A DNA stretch of 64,000 nt from Cryptomeria japonica (Eukaryota; Streptophyta; Pinopsida; Cupressales; Cupressaceae): positions 916,247,648 through 916,311,647 of the forward strand of contig NC_081414.1 in assembly GCF_030272615.1 (NCBI RefSeq), in the 5' to 3' direction. The notes beneath the pieces were generated by a model. The model had not been told where the DNA came from, did not search any database, and worked only from the letters and a program-made list of their open reading frames with translations. Position numbers and translations under genes: made by a program. Below, piece by piece: positions 22,440 to 34,646 of this stretch (the first letter of the stretch is position 1; each line of letters opens with the position of its first letter).

Positions 22440-25080
22440 ACTATTCAAACAACAAGTGTATTGGTATTGGAAACTAACAAGGAAGACACACCGAAAGATC
22501 AACTAACACAGGATCTAGTAGACTTGTGGGATGTAACTGTCAATCAATACGTTCAAAGGGAAGCTCTCAAGAGAGCGGTCCCTGAGAGAGTCATCCTTGA
22601 TGAATTGAAGGTGAATGACGCTATCTTCGATCTCCTCAGAAGACTTCCAAGGTTGTTGGCAGAAAACCTCATTGACTTGCAAGATCGCCGAGAGGAAACG
22701 AACTGAGAGCAACAACGGCAACAAATACTACAAAGGTACGAGGAAGGGAACCGAAGGGAGGAAGAGGAGTGTGATACAAGCCGTCGCTGAACCTCTGGCA
22801 ATTCCAACAATTAATGTCCCTACAACCAAACAAGGAAAAGAGATGTATGGTAAAAGGCCCTAAGGAGGGAGAGGGATCGGTGAGAAGATCTCTTGGATCA
22901 ACAATGGCAACTACGGAAGATCATCGAGGAATCAAAAAGTCCAGCAAGGAGTAGAAGCAGAAGTGTTAGCCGAAGCCATAGTCGGAGGAGACCATGCAGA
23001 GGCACAACACCCCGTACATGGAACAAGTGGCAAGAAGTTACTAGGAACCTAGCACAACCTGACGAAGTAGGCAAGGACCTTGTAGACCAAGCAGCCAATC
23101 AGTCTGTACAATCAATGGATAGAAACTTTGAGAGTGAGTCCACAGAAAGTGGAAGTAAACCATACGTACAATCTATACATGAGGAAGAAGAGGAGGGACG
23201 AAATCTTGGGGGCGAGGTTGCCGAAATACTTGAAAACAACCTGCACCATATTCAGAACTTATCTATAGGAAATGAATTGAGAATAGGAAGCCTGAGCCAA
23301 AGACCCTAGAGAGGAGGGATTCCAAGGGCGAGGAAGGTAGCCAAGGTGCAATGTAGATGGTGGAAGAGTAGAGGGCTCGCAGATGGCCGAGAGTGCAAGT
23401 GAAGCACCAAAATGTCAAGAGCAAAGCAATCCAATCTGGTCTTGGGCACACGGTACACACCGTTCAAGAACCATGGTGACCCCTCCCCCTCAACGAGTCC
23501 AATTATGGACAGGCAGAACCTTCCCAAGTTCACTGGTAATGGATTAAAGGATCCTATAAGACATTGCAAGACATGTGAAACCATATGGCAAGCAAGCGAC
23601 CAAGTTGACAAAGACTACTGATTGAGGTCATTCCATGCAACATTAAGGGGAGTGGCAATCGATGTGTTTTCAAAGTTGGAAGAGAAACACACAGAACCAT
23701 GGGATAGCCTGAAGAAGGCATTCTAGGAGGAATTTGAATTCCTAATGGACAACAACGAAATTGTGGTAGAAATTTATGATACCAAACAAGGAAAGCATGA
23801 GAATATGAGTGCTTACAATTGTAGGCTCAAGGAGTTATTGGGTAAAATGGAGAATCAGCCAGCCAATGGGTTGAAGAAACAGTGGTTCATTAAGGGACTA
23901 ATCCCCTCACTAAGGAAGAAGATGAAGGTAGCACCCCTATCCTCGTATGCTGATGCTAACAATCGGGCGACGAACATTGAAAGCAAAAGTAAAACATTGC
24001 GGGGAAAGAAAAAAGCACATGATGATGAAAGCACAAAGGATAGTGGCAGCGACAACGAGTCCAAAACCGTACAGGCACTCGGATAGGATATGCTATGAAT
24101 GATGAAAGAATTAAAGGATGAGAAGGAGGGGACGAAGGAGAACAAGGAAATGTGGTGCATTCACTATAAGGTAGGTGGTCACAAAAACGACTTGTCCAAC
24201 GAAGCTATTTTGTGACATTTGTCAAAAACTGGGACACCCCAACAAGGAATATCAGTACAACTTAAAAATAAGAAGTATGCAAGTGCTCTTTTCCCAAGGG
24301 GACCAAGCAACCCCTCCAACCACACCACCAAAACCACCTACCAATTCCAATGCCTCACCTAGTGGATACCATATCAAGAGGCAAGGGAACAACCACTACA
24401 ATAATAATTACAATAATAGTGGGACAAGGAGTAGGATACAATATGATGCGAAGGGGAGACCCATGATCCAATGTTGTAAATGTAATGAATGGGGTCACTT
24501 CGCTTGAGAGTGCCAAAGCAATCAAAACAATGCAACCATGTTGTGTAGGCATGCTTTGCAAGTGGTGTGGACCTGGAAACCACGAAGACGCTGACTACTT
24601 CAAACAAAAAGGGGTAAATATGTTGGTCATGGAAGAGCTAGACAAGGAAGTGTTGGCAATAACAAAGCTACAAACAAAGAAAGTGGTATATACAGATCCC
24701 CGTACAGAGAAGGAAAGACTTTGAGAAGCCAAAGCCGACGTGGAACGAGCAATAGTGGATGAAAGAAGAGCCTCAAATGAAGCCACATGATTGTCAAGAA
24801 TCTACTTTTGTTGGTAGAGCTAAGCCATGCAGACTTGCAAACTGCGAGAGAACGAGTTGGCAGCAAGTAATTCCATTTCATGGTGGAGATCTGAGGTGGT
24901 AGCCTCGTACGGCCATCATCGGAAATGGAAAATTGTCATCCATAGATATAGAGGAAGCGAGATGTATGTTGAATACCACGGTTCCACCAAGCTATCCACC
25001 CAATTTGCTGAGTAGGACAGGACTCCAGGTTCCAAACCCCATGAATGTGGACCAACGTGGGCTTGTAACTCAGTAGAGAA
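22440..25080 (+). pseudogene. Decayed Ty3/gypsy gag region
   Basis: A series of open pieces on one strand (22461-22706, 22893-23309, 23412-23621, 23745-24086, 24175-24507, 24485-24724) reads as one gag-like protein interrupted by stops and shifts. The core is NLPKFTGNGLKDPIRHCKTC at about 23515, then LRGVAIDVFSKLEEKHTEPW and ENMSAYNCRLKELLGKMENQ, typical of Retrotrans_gag. Two knuckle-like motifs follow: CCKCNEWGHFA with a stop before EC near 24475, and CKWCGPGNHEDADYF near 24560. Arg/Ser-rich and acidic stretches precede the core. No protease, reverse transcriptase or LTRs were found, so only the gag half remains. Confidence 0.7.
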
Positions 25081-25129
25081 GTATTAAAAAAAGGGTTTTG
25101 GAAGGCCATTCTGAACGCACTTTCCAATT

Positions 25130-26055
25130 AGTGTTGAACTTAAAGGGAAAATGGTTGGACAAGGTGACCTCGGGGAGAGGCATCACCAGACGATCTTGAC
25201 AAGAGGAAAAAGTGAAAAATGAGTGCGTCATTATCATGGCACAATCAAGCCATTTAAGGAATCTATCATTTTCCACTCAAAAATTACTCCACATATGTCA
25301 AACAACTTGAGGTTGGCAGCCCAATGTGTTGTGATCATAAAGATCCAATTTATTGTGCATGTAGAACCATGCCTCTCGCTTGCCAACTATCCAACAAAAA
25401 GGCAAGGACCCCTCTTTATCGAAAGCAAGACCATATTAAAGTCTCCGCAAAAAAACCCAAGTGGCAAGAGGCATTAAATCCACAATCCACCACCAAAGAG
25501 AAAATCTCTCAATAGCATCATTGGGAGAACAAACATTAATGATCCCAAAAGAATGATTATTGATTGACATGAATGAGCATCCAAAGAAGCCGCTGAGTAG
25601 GATCCGACCAATGGTCAATCACACAAGAATGCCACCATGGCACAAGAAGGGTAACAACCCCTCCACAACCAGCCTCATGATTGGAGGCAAAAACCAAGCC
25701 AGCTAGCCAAATAACCTAGCACGTTGCAGAAAGCATGAAGAAGCAATCTTAATTTTCTAAAGAGATAACACATCAATACTAGGATGATTTTGTCAATTAT
25801 CTGACACAAAATACTCCCTAACGAGGTTAATGGTCTCTCAAACATTCCATGAGAGAAAATTCATGACTGGAAGTCTTGCATGCCATCCTCGTACTGGAGA
25901 TAAGAGTATCGATTCTACAAGTCTACAGTGTTTTGAAAACTAAGCAAACCATTCCTTTGTTTTTCTAGAACAATCTTGCCTTCCTCAACTCGCCTGGAAT
26001 AGTTGTGAAAGGGGCCAACTATGCAGCTACAAAGAGAGAATCGAAGCCGGTTGTG
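25130..26055 (-). pseudogene. LINE (L1-type) ORF2 endonuclease fragment
   Basis: On the minus strand, 25620-25400 reads HVNNHSFGIINVCSPNDAIE, then FSLWWWIVDLMPLATWVFLR, then NMVLLSIKRG. This matches the apurinic endonuclease block of plant L1 ORF2 (INVY.PND...WVF CGDFN), with the CGD replaced. A weaker continuation (NLKLFDIC) lies near 25310. Several stops disrupt it and reverse transcriptase was not found. Together with the ORF1 fragment at 27243-28200 on the same strand it forms one LINE, split by the solo LTR at 26061-27237. Confidence 0.7.
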
Positions 26056-26060
26056 GTGTT

Positions 26061-27237
26061 TGATGAATACTAAGAGGGGGGGGTGAATTAGTATGCCAAA
26101 AATCTGTGTACTTAAACACTTAAACAATCTGAAGATAAACCGGTAAAACAGTTTAACAGACAGACCGGTTATCACACATGCAAACCAAAATGCAAGTAAA
26201 GCATTCACCCACAAAAGCAATACAACCATAACACCAGATATTTGACGTGGAAACCCAAATGGGAAAAACCACAGTGAGATGGAACTCACAAGTCACTATA
26301 TGCAGAATAGAAACCAGACTGGTTAAGGTCAGACCGGTTAAGGTCTTACAATGTTCTTCACCAGAACAGATCCTGTTAGGAATCTCAATCTCTGTTAGGA
26401 GATAAGTCCGATTAAAGACTACCTTGTTAGAGGATTTTAGATTCGCAGAAGTGAACCACCTTGTTAGAGGATTTTACAATAGGCTTTTGGGCCTACCCGG
26501 TTAAGGGCTACAGACTTGTCAAAGATGTGAGTAATCAACAAGTGTTTGATCTATCTAATAGCACAGACTGCTTAGTTAGATCCAGTATAGCTCACTGCTA
26601 ATGCATTCTAGCATTACTTTAGTCTTCTCTATCTCTCTCTCAGTTTCAACTTGATCTTCTCAGATAAGATCGCTCTTTCAACAACTCAACAATCACCTTA
26701 AACCCTAGCATAACATAAACCCTTTCGACAACAACCTAAAACCCTAGACATGATGTCCTTTTAAAGGAATCTGATTTCATGTCGGTCCAATAGGATTACA
26801 TTACAATTTCCTAGGTTCAATGAATCTAGACATACTCAGTAACACCACACAAAAAGCATCGTCAGTGTGTCGGCACCGTCAATCAATCAGTGGATTGGTA
26901 ACTCATCACAAAATGTCGGTTGGTAACTCATCATAGAGTATTACCGGTTCATACAAAATACCGGTTGCCGGTTTGACAAAAATGAAGACTGGTAAGAATG
27001 TGTTATGCCGCTTTGCTTCCTCGTACCGTTTGAGATCTTCGAACCGCTTGGGGTTGACATGCCGCTTCAGATCGGGAAACACATTCTGCAAAATCACCAA
27101 TAGTCTAAAGACTAGAATACAACATACCGGTTGGAACAAATACCGGTTGAGCTCTAGCTCATACATATAAAGGAGATCTCAATACAAGTGTGTGTCCATC
27201 AATGACAATCACAACATAAACATCAAAAATGCCAACA
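26061..27237. mobile_element. Solo LTR (1.18 kb), TACCGG type, inserted in the LINE
   Basis: Starts TGATGAATACTAAGAGG, ends AAAAATGCCAACA and is flanked by exact duplications GTGTT (26056-26060 and 27238-27242). It contains many ACCGGT/TACCGG words, a G-run close to the start and CATCAATGACAATC near the end, as in 19679-20917. No coding sequence was seen. Confidence 0.8.
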
Positions 27238-27242
27238 GTGTT

Positions 27243-28200
27243 CACACAAACTTTGGACGAATAGGAACCTTTTTTTTAGGGGAATTGGCACTATCTTTCC
27301 CCTTCAAAGAAGGGTTTGAATCAACATGTTGTGACTATGTAGTGGCATGCTCTTGGGGCTTGCTTGGCATACTGCTAGACTAGGCAAAATTCCCCTTGTG
27401 AGTAATTGTCATCCATTTCTCTTATGGTTTAGAAATGTCAAGAGCACGTGAAGGGTCAAGAACCCTAGGAGGGGTCTTAACCCTTGGAAAAACCAACAAG
27501 CAATCCTTAATGTTATGCCCCAAGGATTGACATCGAAAGCACTTATTTGGCAAATTCAAATAGAGCACACGTTGGATGTGACGAAGACATCCTATCTGAA
27601 TATCAATCGTGTCTTTGAGGTCACAAGACAAATCCACTTTGACACAAACTCATTACTGGGGTTGAGCATGATAGAAATGGTCAGGTTCAGCACAAATGAC
27701 CTTCCCTAGTGAGGAAGCAATAGCTAAAAGAAAATGCCAACAAGGAAAAGGAAGACCCGGGAAATCTAACCGAATAGGAACATAGAGCTTCTTGTCTTCA
27801 GAGACAAAAAAGTTTCGAGACCAAGGTTGGAAGACTAGCAGAGACAACTTGACATACCATGGGCCATGCTAAAAGATAGCCTGAACATGACTAACCTCGG
27901 CAAAACGGAAAAGAAGAAACCCTTTGGTGAGGTTTTGGACTCCGTCAAGATGGACCCCATTAGGGCCCATGACTTGGCAACCCAATCCCAAAGCATGCTT
28001 TCAAGGGGGACCGTCCCAACAAAATATCCTATTAGAGTGTGCTACTCTAACCATTGACATGCGAAATCATATTCCACAATGGGTAAAACCACATCTGTGA
28101 GGTTATCAAAAAGCATACCTCATGCAAAAATTTCAGCATGAATTTTCAGGGATGCTTGTTCAGAGGAACCATTGTCGCTAGACACCAAACCATCAACACT
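27243..28200 (-). pseudogene. LINE ORF1 fragment (DUF4283 and CCHC knuckle)
   Basis: The minus strand reads, from about 28030 down, VPLESMLWDWVAKSWALMGS, then GFFFFRFAEVSHVQAIF, then HGPWYVKLSLLVFQPWSRNF (DUF4283-like), then FPGLPFPCWHF and SSLGKVICAEPDHF. It continues with VDLSCDLKDTIDIQIG and the knuckle CFRCQSLGHNIKDC (CX2CX4HX4C) at about 27520. This is the order of plant L1 ORF1 proteins, which bind LINE RNA. Stops (near 28050, 27865 and 27650) show decay. The 5' end of the LINE probably lies just left of 28440. Confidence 0.75.
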
Positions 28201-28443
28201 AGAAACAATGCTGGGTTGAAGCTGGCCAAGACCATTTTAAACCTAAAGCTATTCCCGCAATTAATGTGGTATGACACAAGGAAGGGCAACAATGACAAAC
28301 CACGGTATGCAGAAAAAAACTAAAAACCCTACCAGAGCCAATTTCTCCTCCATCCCTCCTAATTACTACTCTGAATGCAATTAATTTTATTCTGGTCTGC
28401 CAAGTTTTGACAATTTGAGCTATGCATAGAAGTACCAAAAACA

Positions 28444-29083
28444 TGTTGGATCCTTGGGATGCGAAAGTATTGTGTAAAAGTGTTATGTGTTATTGTGTTA
28501 GAACATAGATTATTGGTACATTATGTCATTTGTCATTTTCAGTTGGTAGGTTATTTATTGATGAATGTTTTAGAGTTACCAAGAGTTACTTCCTTGTAGA
28601 ATGATTTGTGTAGTTGCATAGGCTCCTATGTATTATCTTTGTTATGCATTGTATTGATTATCCAAGCATGTTTGATAAAACTATTCATGGCCTGTATTTA
28701 ATTTCTTTTTTCTCTGCTATCTAAGTGCTCTAGATTTCAACAAGTGGTATCAAAGCCACTCAAGATCATGTTTGACCTGGGAAAAGATGAAAGGAGAGCC
28801 ATTCATGTTTGCAGTGGATACCTATTTTCATGCACCTTGAAGAAAGAAAACTGCAATGATCTGTTGGATGACATAGCATGAAGAGCATCATTTCTTCAAA
28901 TCTGATTGATAATGAGTTAGGTTTTAGGGAATCATGAGCTATTTTCCCATAGGGTTGTTTAGGCTCCTATATGTTATCTCTGTTATGCTTTGAATTGATT
29001 ATGCAGGCATATTTAATAAAAGTATTCATAGCCTGTGTTTAATTTCTATTTTCTCTGCAATCTGAGTGCTCTGGATTTCAACA
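28444..29083 (+). mobile_element. 640-bp deleted copia-type element
   Basis: A 5' LTR (28444-28742, TGTTGGATCC to GATTTCAACA) is followed by TGGTATCAAAGCC (28744-28756), an initiator-Met primer-binding site. About 200 bp of leader follows, then a truncated 3' LTR (about 28950-29083) repeating GGCTCCTATGT...CTCTGGATTTCAACA. Exact duplications AAACA flank it (28439-28443 and 29084-29088). The superfamily call rests on the LTR size and TGTTG...CAACA ends only. It repeats the deletion style of element D: leader joined to the end of the 3' LTR. Confidence 0.75.
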
Positions 29084-29088
29084 AAACA

Positions 29089-29496
29089 AACCAACTCTAA
29101 TGGATACTGCCTCTTGTCTAGCTTTAATGCTACCCCGGTATACAACAATACATGTACAAGATGGCATAAACCAAAATGAACCATATAGAATACCCTTAAC
29201 AAGTTCTTGGCATTTGCAACTATGATGTTTTGCAATGATGTGTACTCATCCAAAACATCTGCTATATTGCTTCACATGCATTTCTATGTGGAAATATATC
29301 TGGATGTGACTTCCACCCAACTTTTCCCAAAATATTATTAGGATTTGTTCCTTTAAATATTTTTGCATTCCAAAATGTTTAGAAGGGAACACTATCTTAT
29401 GCCTTAGGAGAGACTTCCACCCAACTTTTACCAAAAATCTTATTAGGACTTCTTCCTTTAAACATTTCTGCATTTCAAATACTTTAGTTGGGAACC
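29089..29496. repeat. Background with a 104-bp tandem duplication split by S1
   Basis: 29308-29411 (GACTTCCACCCAAC...CTTATGCCTTAGGAGA) is repeated from 29412. The second copy is interrupted at 29496 by S1 and resumes at 33376 (CTATCTTATGCATTAG). This confirms the S1 boundaries independently of the target duplication. No gene was seen. Confidence 0.8.
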
Positions 29497-29921
29497 TGTT
29501 GTGACGTTTTCACACATCGCCCCATTGCAAATGGGGACCCTTGCTTTTTTGCTTTTTGGGGTTTGTTCTTTAGGTTTTTTAGGGTTTTGTTAGTTGGCCT
29601 TTGCATTTTGAGTGTCGCCCAGGTGATCACATGGATAAGCAAGTCCGGCTTGAGTGATGTCTTGATTCTGAAATTTGGCTAAGTCTGAACGTCCTGATCC
29701 TGAAATTTGGCTAAGTCTGGAATGTCCTGATCCTGAATTTGACTAAGTCTGGAAACTAAAAAAACCTCCAAAAACTAGATTTTGCAATATAACTCCTGGA
29801 GGTCTGAAACCACTCTCAAACATCCTGAAAGTATATATGGAATATAACTTAAAGTATCACTTATACTTAAATGTTATATTCCATAAAATTTATCCTCATA
29901 GAGAGTTCGAAAAGTCAAATT

Positions 29922-31794
29922 TCGCTCCTGTCCTTCACTGAGGATCCAAAGCGAACTTCGCTCCTGTCCTTCACTGAGGATCCAAAGCGAACTTCGCTCC
30001 TGTCCCTCCCAGGAGGACCAAGGCGAAGCGCTCCTGTCCCTCACCAAGGGTCCAAAGCGATAATACTTATTTGAGCCATTCCTGACCTTGTTTGGACGAA
30101 TTGAGACATCAAAGGCATGGTGAAGGACGAAATGAGCATGATAGAGCATCCAGACTTGATCAAAAACAATGAAATGATGAAGTTTTTGCCTAGAAGGTCA
30201 AATTCGCTCCTGTCCCTCACTGAAGGACCAGAGCGATTTTCTTTATATGCACAATTTTAGACCTTTTTTGGACATTAACTTTTATTCACAGCATTAAGTA
30301 AGATGATATCTTCCTTAGCCAAGACTTTTTTTGATGAAAATTGTAACGAGTTGGCCTAGAGAGCAAATTTCGCTCCTGTCCCTCAGTGAAGGACAGGAGC
30401 TTAAAGTCTGACATTGCTTTGTCCTCGCAGGATTTTAACGACTTGATGATTTGAAGAAGTCCAAAGAGATGCATTTTACCAAATGAATATAACTTGAAGT
30501 GCCGTCGTGAAGAAAAATGAACCAAAATGCAAAAATCGCTCCTGTCCCTCAGTCAGGGACCAGGGCGAAGTCTATTGTAGCTCCCGTCCCTCTCCCAGGG
30601 ACCAGAGCGAAATTCTTCATAGGGTATGCACTGGGCAAAGATCAAGCAAGTTTTTGGTTTGAAGGCAAGAAAAGATGTGACTTGAGCCCGTTGAAGATAA
30701 ATTGAAGATTATGAAACGTCAACAAGGGACCTAAATGCCCAAGTTCGCTCCTGTCCCTCAGGAAGGGACCAGAGCGATTTTTGTCTTAGACAAATTTTTT
30801 GCCAAGTTTGAAAGATTTCCAAGGCATGGATGAGTGAAAAGGTACATTACGAATCCGTTGAAGATAAGTTTTGAAGGTGATAAATTGAAATGATGCCTAC
30901 AGGACCAAGATCGCTCCTGTCCCTCTCCAAGGGACCAGGGCGATATAATGATAATATTGCCTCTTCTTCAAATTCAAGATACTCTAAGACGGAGAACAAG
31001 GTGGCAAGGACGTTTCGAAGTGTTCCAATCAAGCACAAAGCATCAAAGGTCGCCAACATTGAAAGATTTGCACTAAAATATCCCAGTTCGCTCCTGTCCC
31101 TTAGGAAGGGACTAGAGCGAAATTTGCATAAAGGCATAAATTTTGAAAGTTTATCACGCATCAAGCGACTAAGAAGGATCAAGGGACTTTATTTTGCACG
31201 ATGAAAGTAATTGCATGTTGGCCGAAACAAGGACAAGCTCAAAATGTTGAAGTTCGCTCCTGTCCCTCAAGAAGGGACCAGAGCGATATTGAATATATTG
31301 GCCAATTCATGCAAAAATCACGTTAAGTCAATGTTTTGCAAGGATAGGCAAGGTCAAGGATGCTATTTGGAAGGCAATGAACGAAGAACAAAGATTGAAA
31401 GATGGCAAATTTAGACCAAGACATAGAGATCGCTCCTGTCCCTCTCCAAGGGACCAGGGCGATGATCCTCTAAACATCAAATATGCCTCATAGAAGTCAA
31501 ATGAAACAAGCGTGGAGTGGAGAAATGATGTCATTATTCGCCTTATGATGAAGATTGGAGATCGAAGATGCAAAATCAAGGAGAAAGCATGAAGATCGCT
31601 CCTGTCCCTCTCCAAGGGACCAGGGCGATATCACATCTAAAGGGCATTCGTTCGCAAAAACAAGTCAATCAAGCTCGAAATCCCTAGCAAAAATGGCAAA
31701 TTCAACGTGGAGATGAGGACTTTGAACGTTAAAATTGCAAGAATCAAGACCAAGATGATGGATCGCTCTTGTCCCTTAGTCAGGGACCAGGGCG
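29922..31794. repeat. Periodic hairpin array of S1 (about 15 units)
   Basis: A 33-nt imperfect palindrome: TCGCTC-CT-GTCCCT, a 4-7-nt loop, AGGGAC-CA-GAGCGA. The outer 6-bp and inner 6-bp stems are separated by a CT/CA internal loop. Four units are packed at 29922-30060. The rest start near 30203, 30370, 30536, 30580, 30745, 30910, 31087, 31253, 31429, 31592 and 31762, with steps mostly of 163-177 bp. The sequence between hairpins is diverged within the array but alignable to the same interval in C. Confidence 0.9.
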
Positions 31795-32093
31795 ATGAGG
31801 TATGTATTGTTCATCTTCAAAATTTGGCGCTTAAACAAATATTTTTGAATCTATTTTAAATGCTAAAAATCGATAAGTTTGAAATCCAATTAAAGTTAGC
31901 AGTTAACATTAGCGCATGGGCATTTATTAATTAATTTTTGCCTTTTAAAAATCGAGTTTATTTAAAATTATAGGCATTAAATGGGGCGCTTGATTTAAAA
32001 TTTGTTTCATTTTACAAAGGTCGGCCTTTAAGTTTATTTTAAATTTGCCTTATTCACCAAAGTCGGCCTAGGGTCAATGTGAAGGTGAGCGCC

Positions 32094-32099
32094 TATAAA
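32094..32099 (+). promoter_or_regulatory. Proximal TATA box of S1
   Basis: TATAAA in the context GAGCGCCTATAAAGGGAGG, followed by TTTATTTCATTTTCAAATCA, both shared with C at 49281. In C it lies upstream of the gene leader; here the gene is gone, so it would drive a truncated leader. Confidence 0.55.
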
Positions 32100-32512
32100 G
32101 GGAGGTGTTTATTTCATTTTCAAATCATCATTTTATCCTCTTTCATATGCGATTTTGGAGAAGACAAGGTGCGAGTTTTATCAATAGGAAGGCACAAGCA
32201 TTATCAAAGGAGTTTGAGTTTCAAGTAAGGCGAATTTGTTATCTTCAAGACATTGAAGACTCCTCCCCCAAGGTGGCGAATTGCTAAAGTGGACGTTCAT
32301 TTGGAGAGAGATCACGTTGAAGCCATCAAATTTTGCTATACATTGGTCAATTTTTCCAGAGAGGACATGTGTCCAAGCAATACAATTTTATCATTGGTCA
32401 AGCATTAAATGTTATGTAATGGTTGTAACAAACCCTAATTAGGGTTTTCATTGTAAAATCTTGGCCATTGATCTCGAATTGATCTAAGCCATCGAATTGT
32501 ATTGTGGGCACT

Positions 32513-32519
32513 ATATAAG
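32513..32519 (+). promoter_or_regulatory. Distal TATA box of S1
   Basis: TATATAA in GGGCACTATATAAGCCCTGG, about 850 bp before the end of the unit. The same box occurs in S2 on the minus strand (51455-51449), and similar boxes in B and C. By position it is the usual LTR promoter, making the last about 820 bp R-U5. Confidence 0.6.
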
Positions 32520-33177
32520 CCCTGGCATTTCATTTGTAAAGGCTAATTAGCAATAGCTAGAGAGTTAGAAGATAGAGAGTAGTTAGAAGTTGATAGAATA
32601 GCAATTAGAGTAGAATAGGAGGACAAGGCAAGAAATTGTTGCCATTGATTGTAAACAAACTCCATTTTCATTGAAGTAATGGTGAAGTGTGTCGTTTCTT
32701 GCAATTTGCATGGTTTCTTGTTGAGTCTTCAATCCTAGATGGTAGATGATTAGATGAATGGAGGAAATGCGATTGATTAATGGTGGAATTCGTATATCCA
32801 TACTACTAGCAGTTTGTTGATTGCAGACTTGCCTTGTGTAGACAACTGGAATCATTCAGCTTAAGCTCAATTTCAAATTGTCGCTTCTTCATTGATATGC
32901 ATCAACTTGATGGTGTCTATGCCTGTGGTGATGATTTGAACATCATAAAGCTTCCCTTAGAAGATCGCACTAGCCTTGTGGAGATGGTCCATTGATGTCA
33001 AAACAAGACCTAGTTAGAGTTTCATCAAAAATCAAATCATTGCTCCTACATTCTTAGTATTAGGATTAGATCTTCTCTTCGCCCTCATCCTTTTTCCATT
33101 TTTTCAAATCTAAGCTAGTAAGAGCTTGTGTTCCAGCAAAGCAGATCGGAAGTTCAATCACCAAATGTAAGTCCCCT

Positions 33178-33197
33178 TGTGATTCCAGCAAATCACA
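33178..33197 (+). other. Conserved U5 stem-loop with CCAGCA loop
   Basis: TGTGATT pairs with AATCACA around the loop CCAGCA, right after GTAAGTCCCCT. The same place in B (45815-45835) pairs TGTGTTT with AAACACA around CCAGCAT, a compensatory change. S2 carries the S1 form. It would lie in the transcribed leader. Confidence 0.6.
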
Positions 33198-33375
33198 TCA
33201 GACCACGAAGAGCTTATCCACACGTAGAGACCCTACCAAAAGAACATTGGAGTCATCCTAACTGATCCTTCATGCGAATCTTCAGCAGTTAGAGACTTTA
33301 TTCAAGAGAGGATAAGATGCATTTGGGTATTTTATTCTGTGTATGATCGTGTACAAAATACTCGTCAACAGAACC

Positions 33376-34445
33376 CTATCTTATGCATTAGCAGAGAATC
33401 CTAGGCAAATGAAATTTCATCTTAATTGCTATTCGAATTTCCATGTACCTGATATTCCAGTTCTAAAAGTGAACCCAAGCTTATTCAATTTGAGCATTCC
33501 TCTTATCTACTCAGGATCAAGAGCACAAATTACATTGTATTCAGCATTCATTTTTAGGCAGGTATGAGAATCTAAATTCAACACATACAACTCATTTAGC
33601 ATTGGACAAGGATAAACCTCCCCTGCTCAAACCTAAACAAAAGTCAAGATTGTTTTATGGTGCTTTTCTTCTCCACTTTCAAGTATTTGTTGTATATTTG
33701 ATGATACATGGAAGAAAAGCCACTATAGCTTAATCATGTATTACAAATCAATCATATTATACACTTTTTTGGTACGGTTCCATAAGTGACCATTTCTAGA
33801 CTAGTTACAGGGTTTTAACCAAGAGCCTACAATTTGGGCAAAGGTTGTGTAGGAAGCTTACAAGGAGGTCATTATGATGGTATAGAAATCTATTGAATGG
33901 TTGATTGTTCTGAATTTTTAGGTTGCTGACTGGTGATTCTGTTATGCACAGTTTCAAAGTTCAAAAGGAATGTTGTCAAGGGTGATTCAAAGCATTACTT
34001 TCTTCAAAGTCCCCCCCTTCTACCACAGTAAAAGTGCAAATCCCTGACATGCATTAACTGTGGATAAGAACTCTCCTGTTAACTATACAAAGACAGATCA
34101 ACAGCATTAACTGGAAATAAAGGTGAGCTTAGGGACTTCTTATATTAATTCTTTAAAGCGCTTTTATCTTAATTCTTTAAAGCTTTAAGAAAAAAGAGTG
34201 CTTAATGGTCTTTGTTTGTCTCTCAACTCGTCTGGGATCTCTGAATTCCAAGGGGCTCCTTGGGACTCAGTCTTTTGTCATGGCATTTCAAGTTTGGTTT
34301 CTCATATTTTTTCTTTACAATCCACTTCTTCCTCAAAGCCTATTGGAATCTAGAACAAAGAAAGTGATTTGAAAATGGACCTATTAATTGTGATCAGCTA
34401 GCATAGCCACATAATCTTCCCAAAACTCATACTTGTACTTCTCAC
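33376..34445. other. Background sequence between S1 and element G, nothing recognised
   Basis: Apart from the end of the 104-bp duplication at its left edge, no coding similarity, repeat or element boundary was recognised. A 74-codon open frame starting at 33343 crosses the S1 boundary and is not credible. Confidence 0.4.
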
Positions 34446-34646
34446 TACTGTGTAATGTCCCTACTAGTTAGAGATCCCTGTCCTGCAAAACAGATTGTTA
34501 GAATACAACATATATAAATATATAACTAATCTAAATTGCAATTTAACTTTAAAATACTTAATTAACACAATCACAATTCTTATCAAATAAAAAGGATATG
34601 AATGCCATACGGAGATACGTCCTTAGGCGGCCGTGAAGCTCGCCTT

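Larger units (their letters stand above)
29497..33370 (+). mobile_element. S1: single-unit element of the embedded-gene family, gene deleted
   Basis: Begins TGTTGTGACG, ends AATACTCGTCAACA, with exact duplications GAACC (29492-29496 and 33371-33375). It is 3874 bp. The left 2.8 kb matches the left part of C (hairpin array, AAGTCGGCC words, GCGCCTATAAAGG, GGTGGCGAA). The last 0.9 kb matches the ends of C and S2, including CCACACGTAGAGACCCTAC. The gene that C carries between these parts is missing. There is no second LTR, primer-binding site, gag or pol, so it behaves as a solo LTR. Confidence 0.88.

Noticed and set aside
29922-31794. CRISPR-like array (palindromic repeats with spacers)
   Set aside because: The spacers are about 133-143 bp, homologous between S1, C and S2, and lie inside a plant transposable element. 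No cas genes.
33343-33567. 74-codon open frame as a gene
   Set aside because: It begins inside S1 and ends in flanking DNA across the insertion boundary, so it is accidental.
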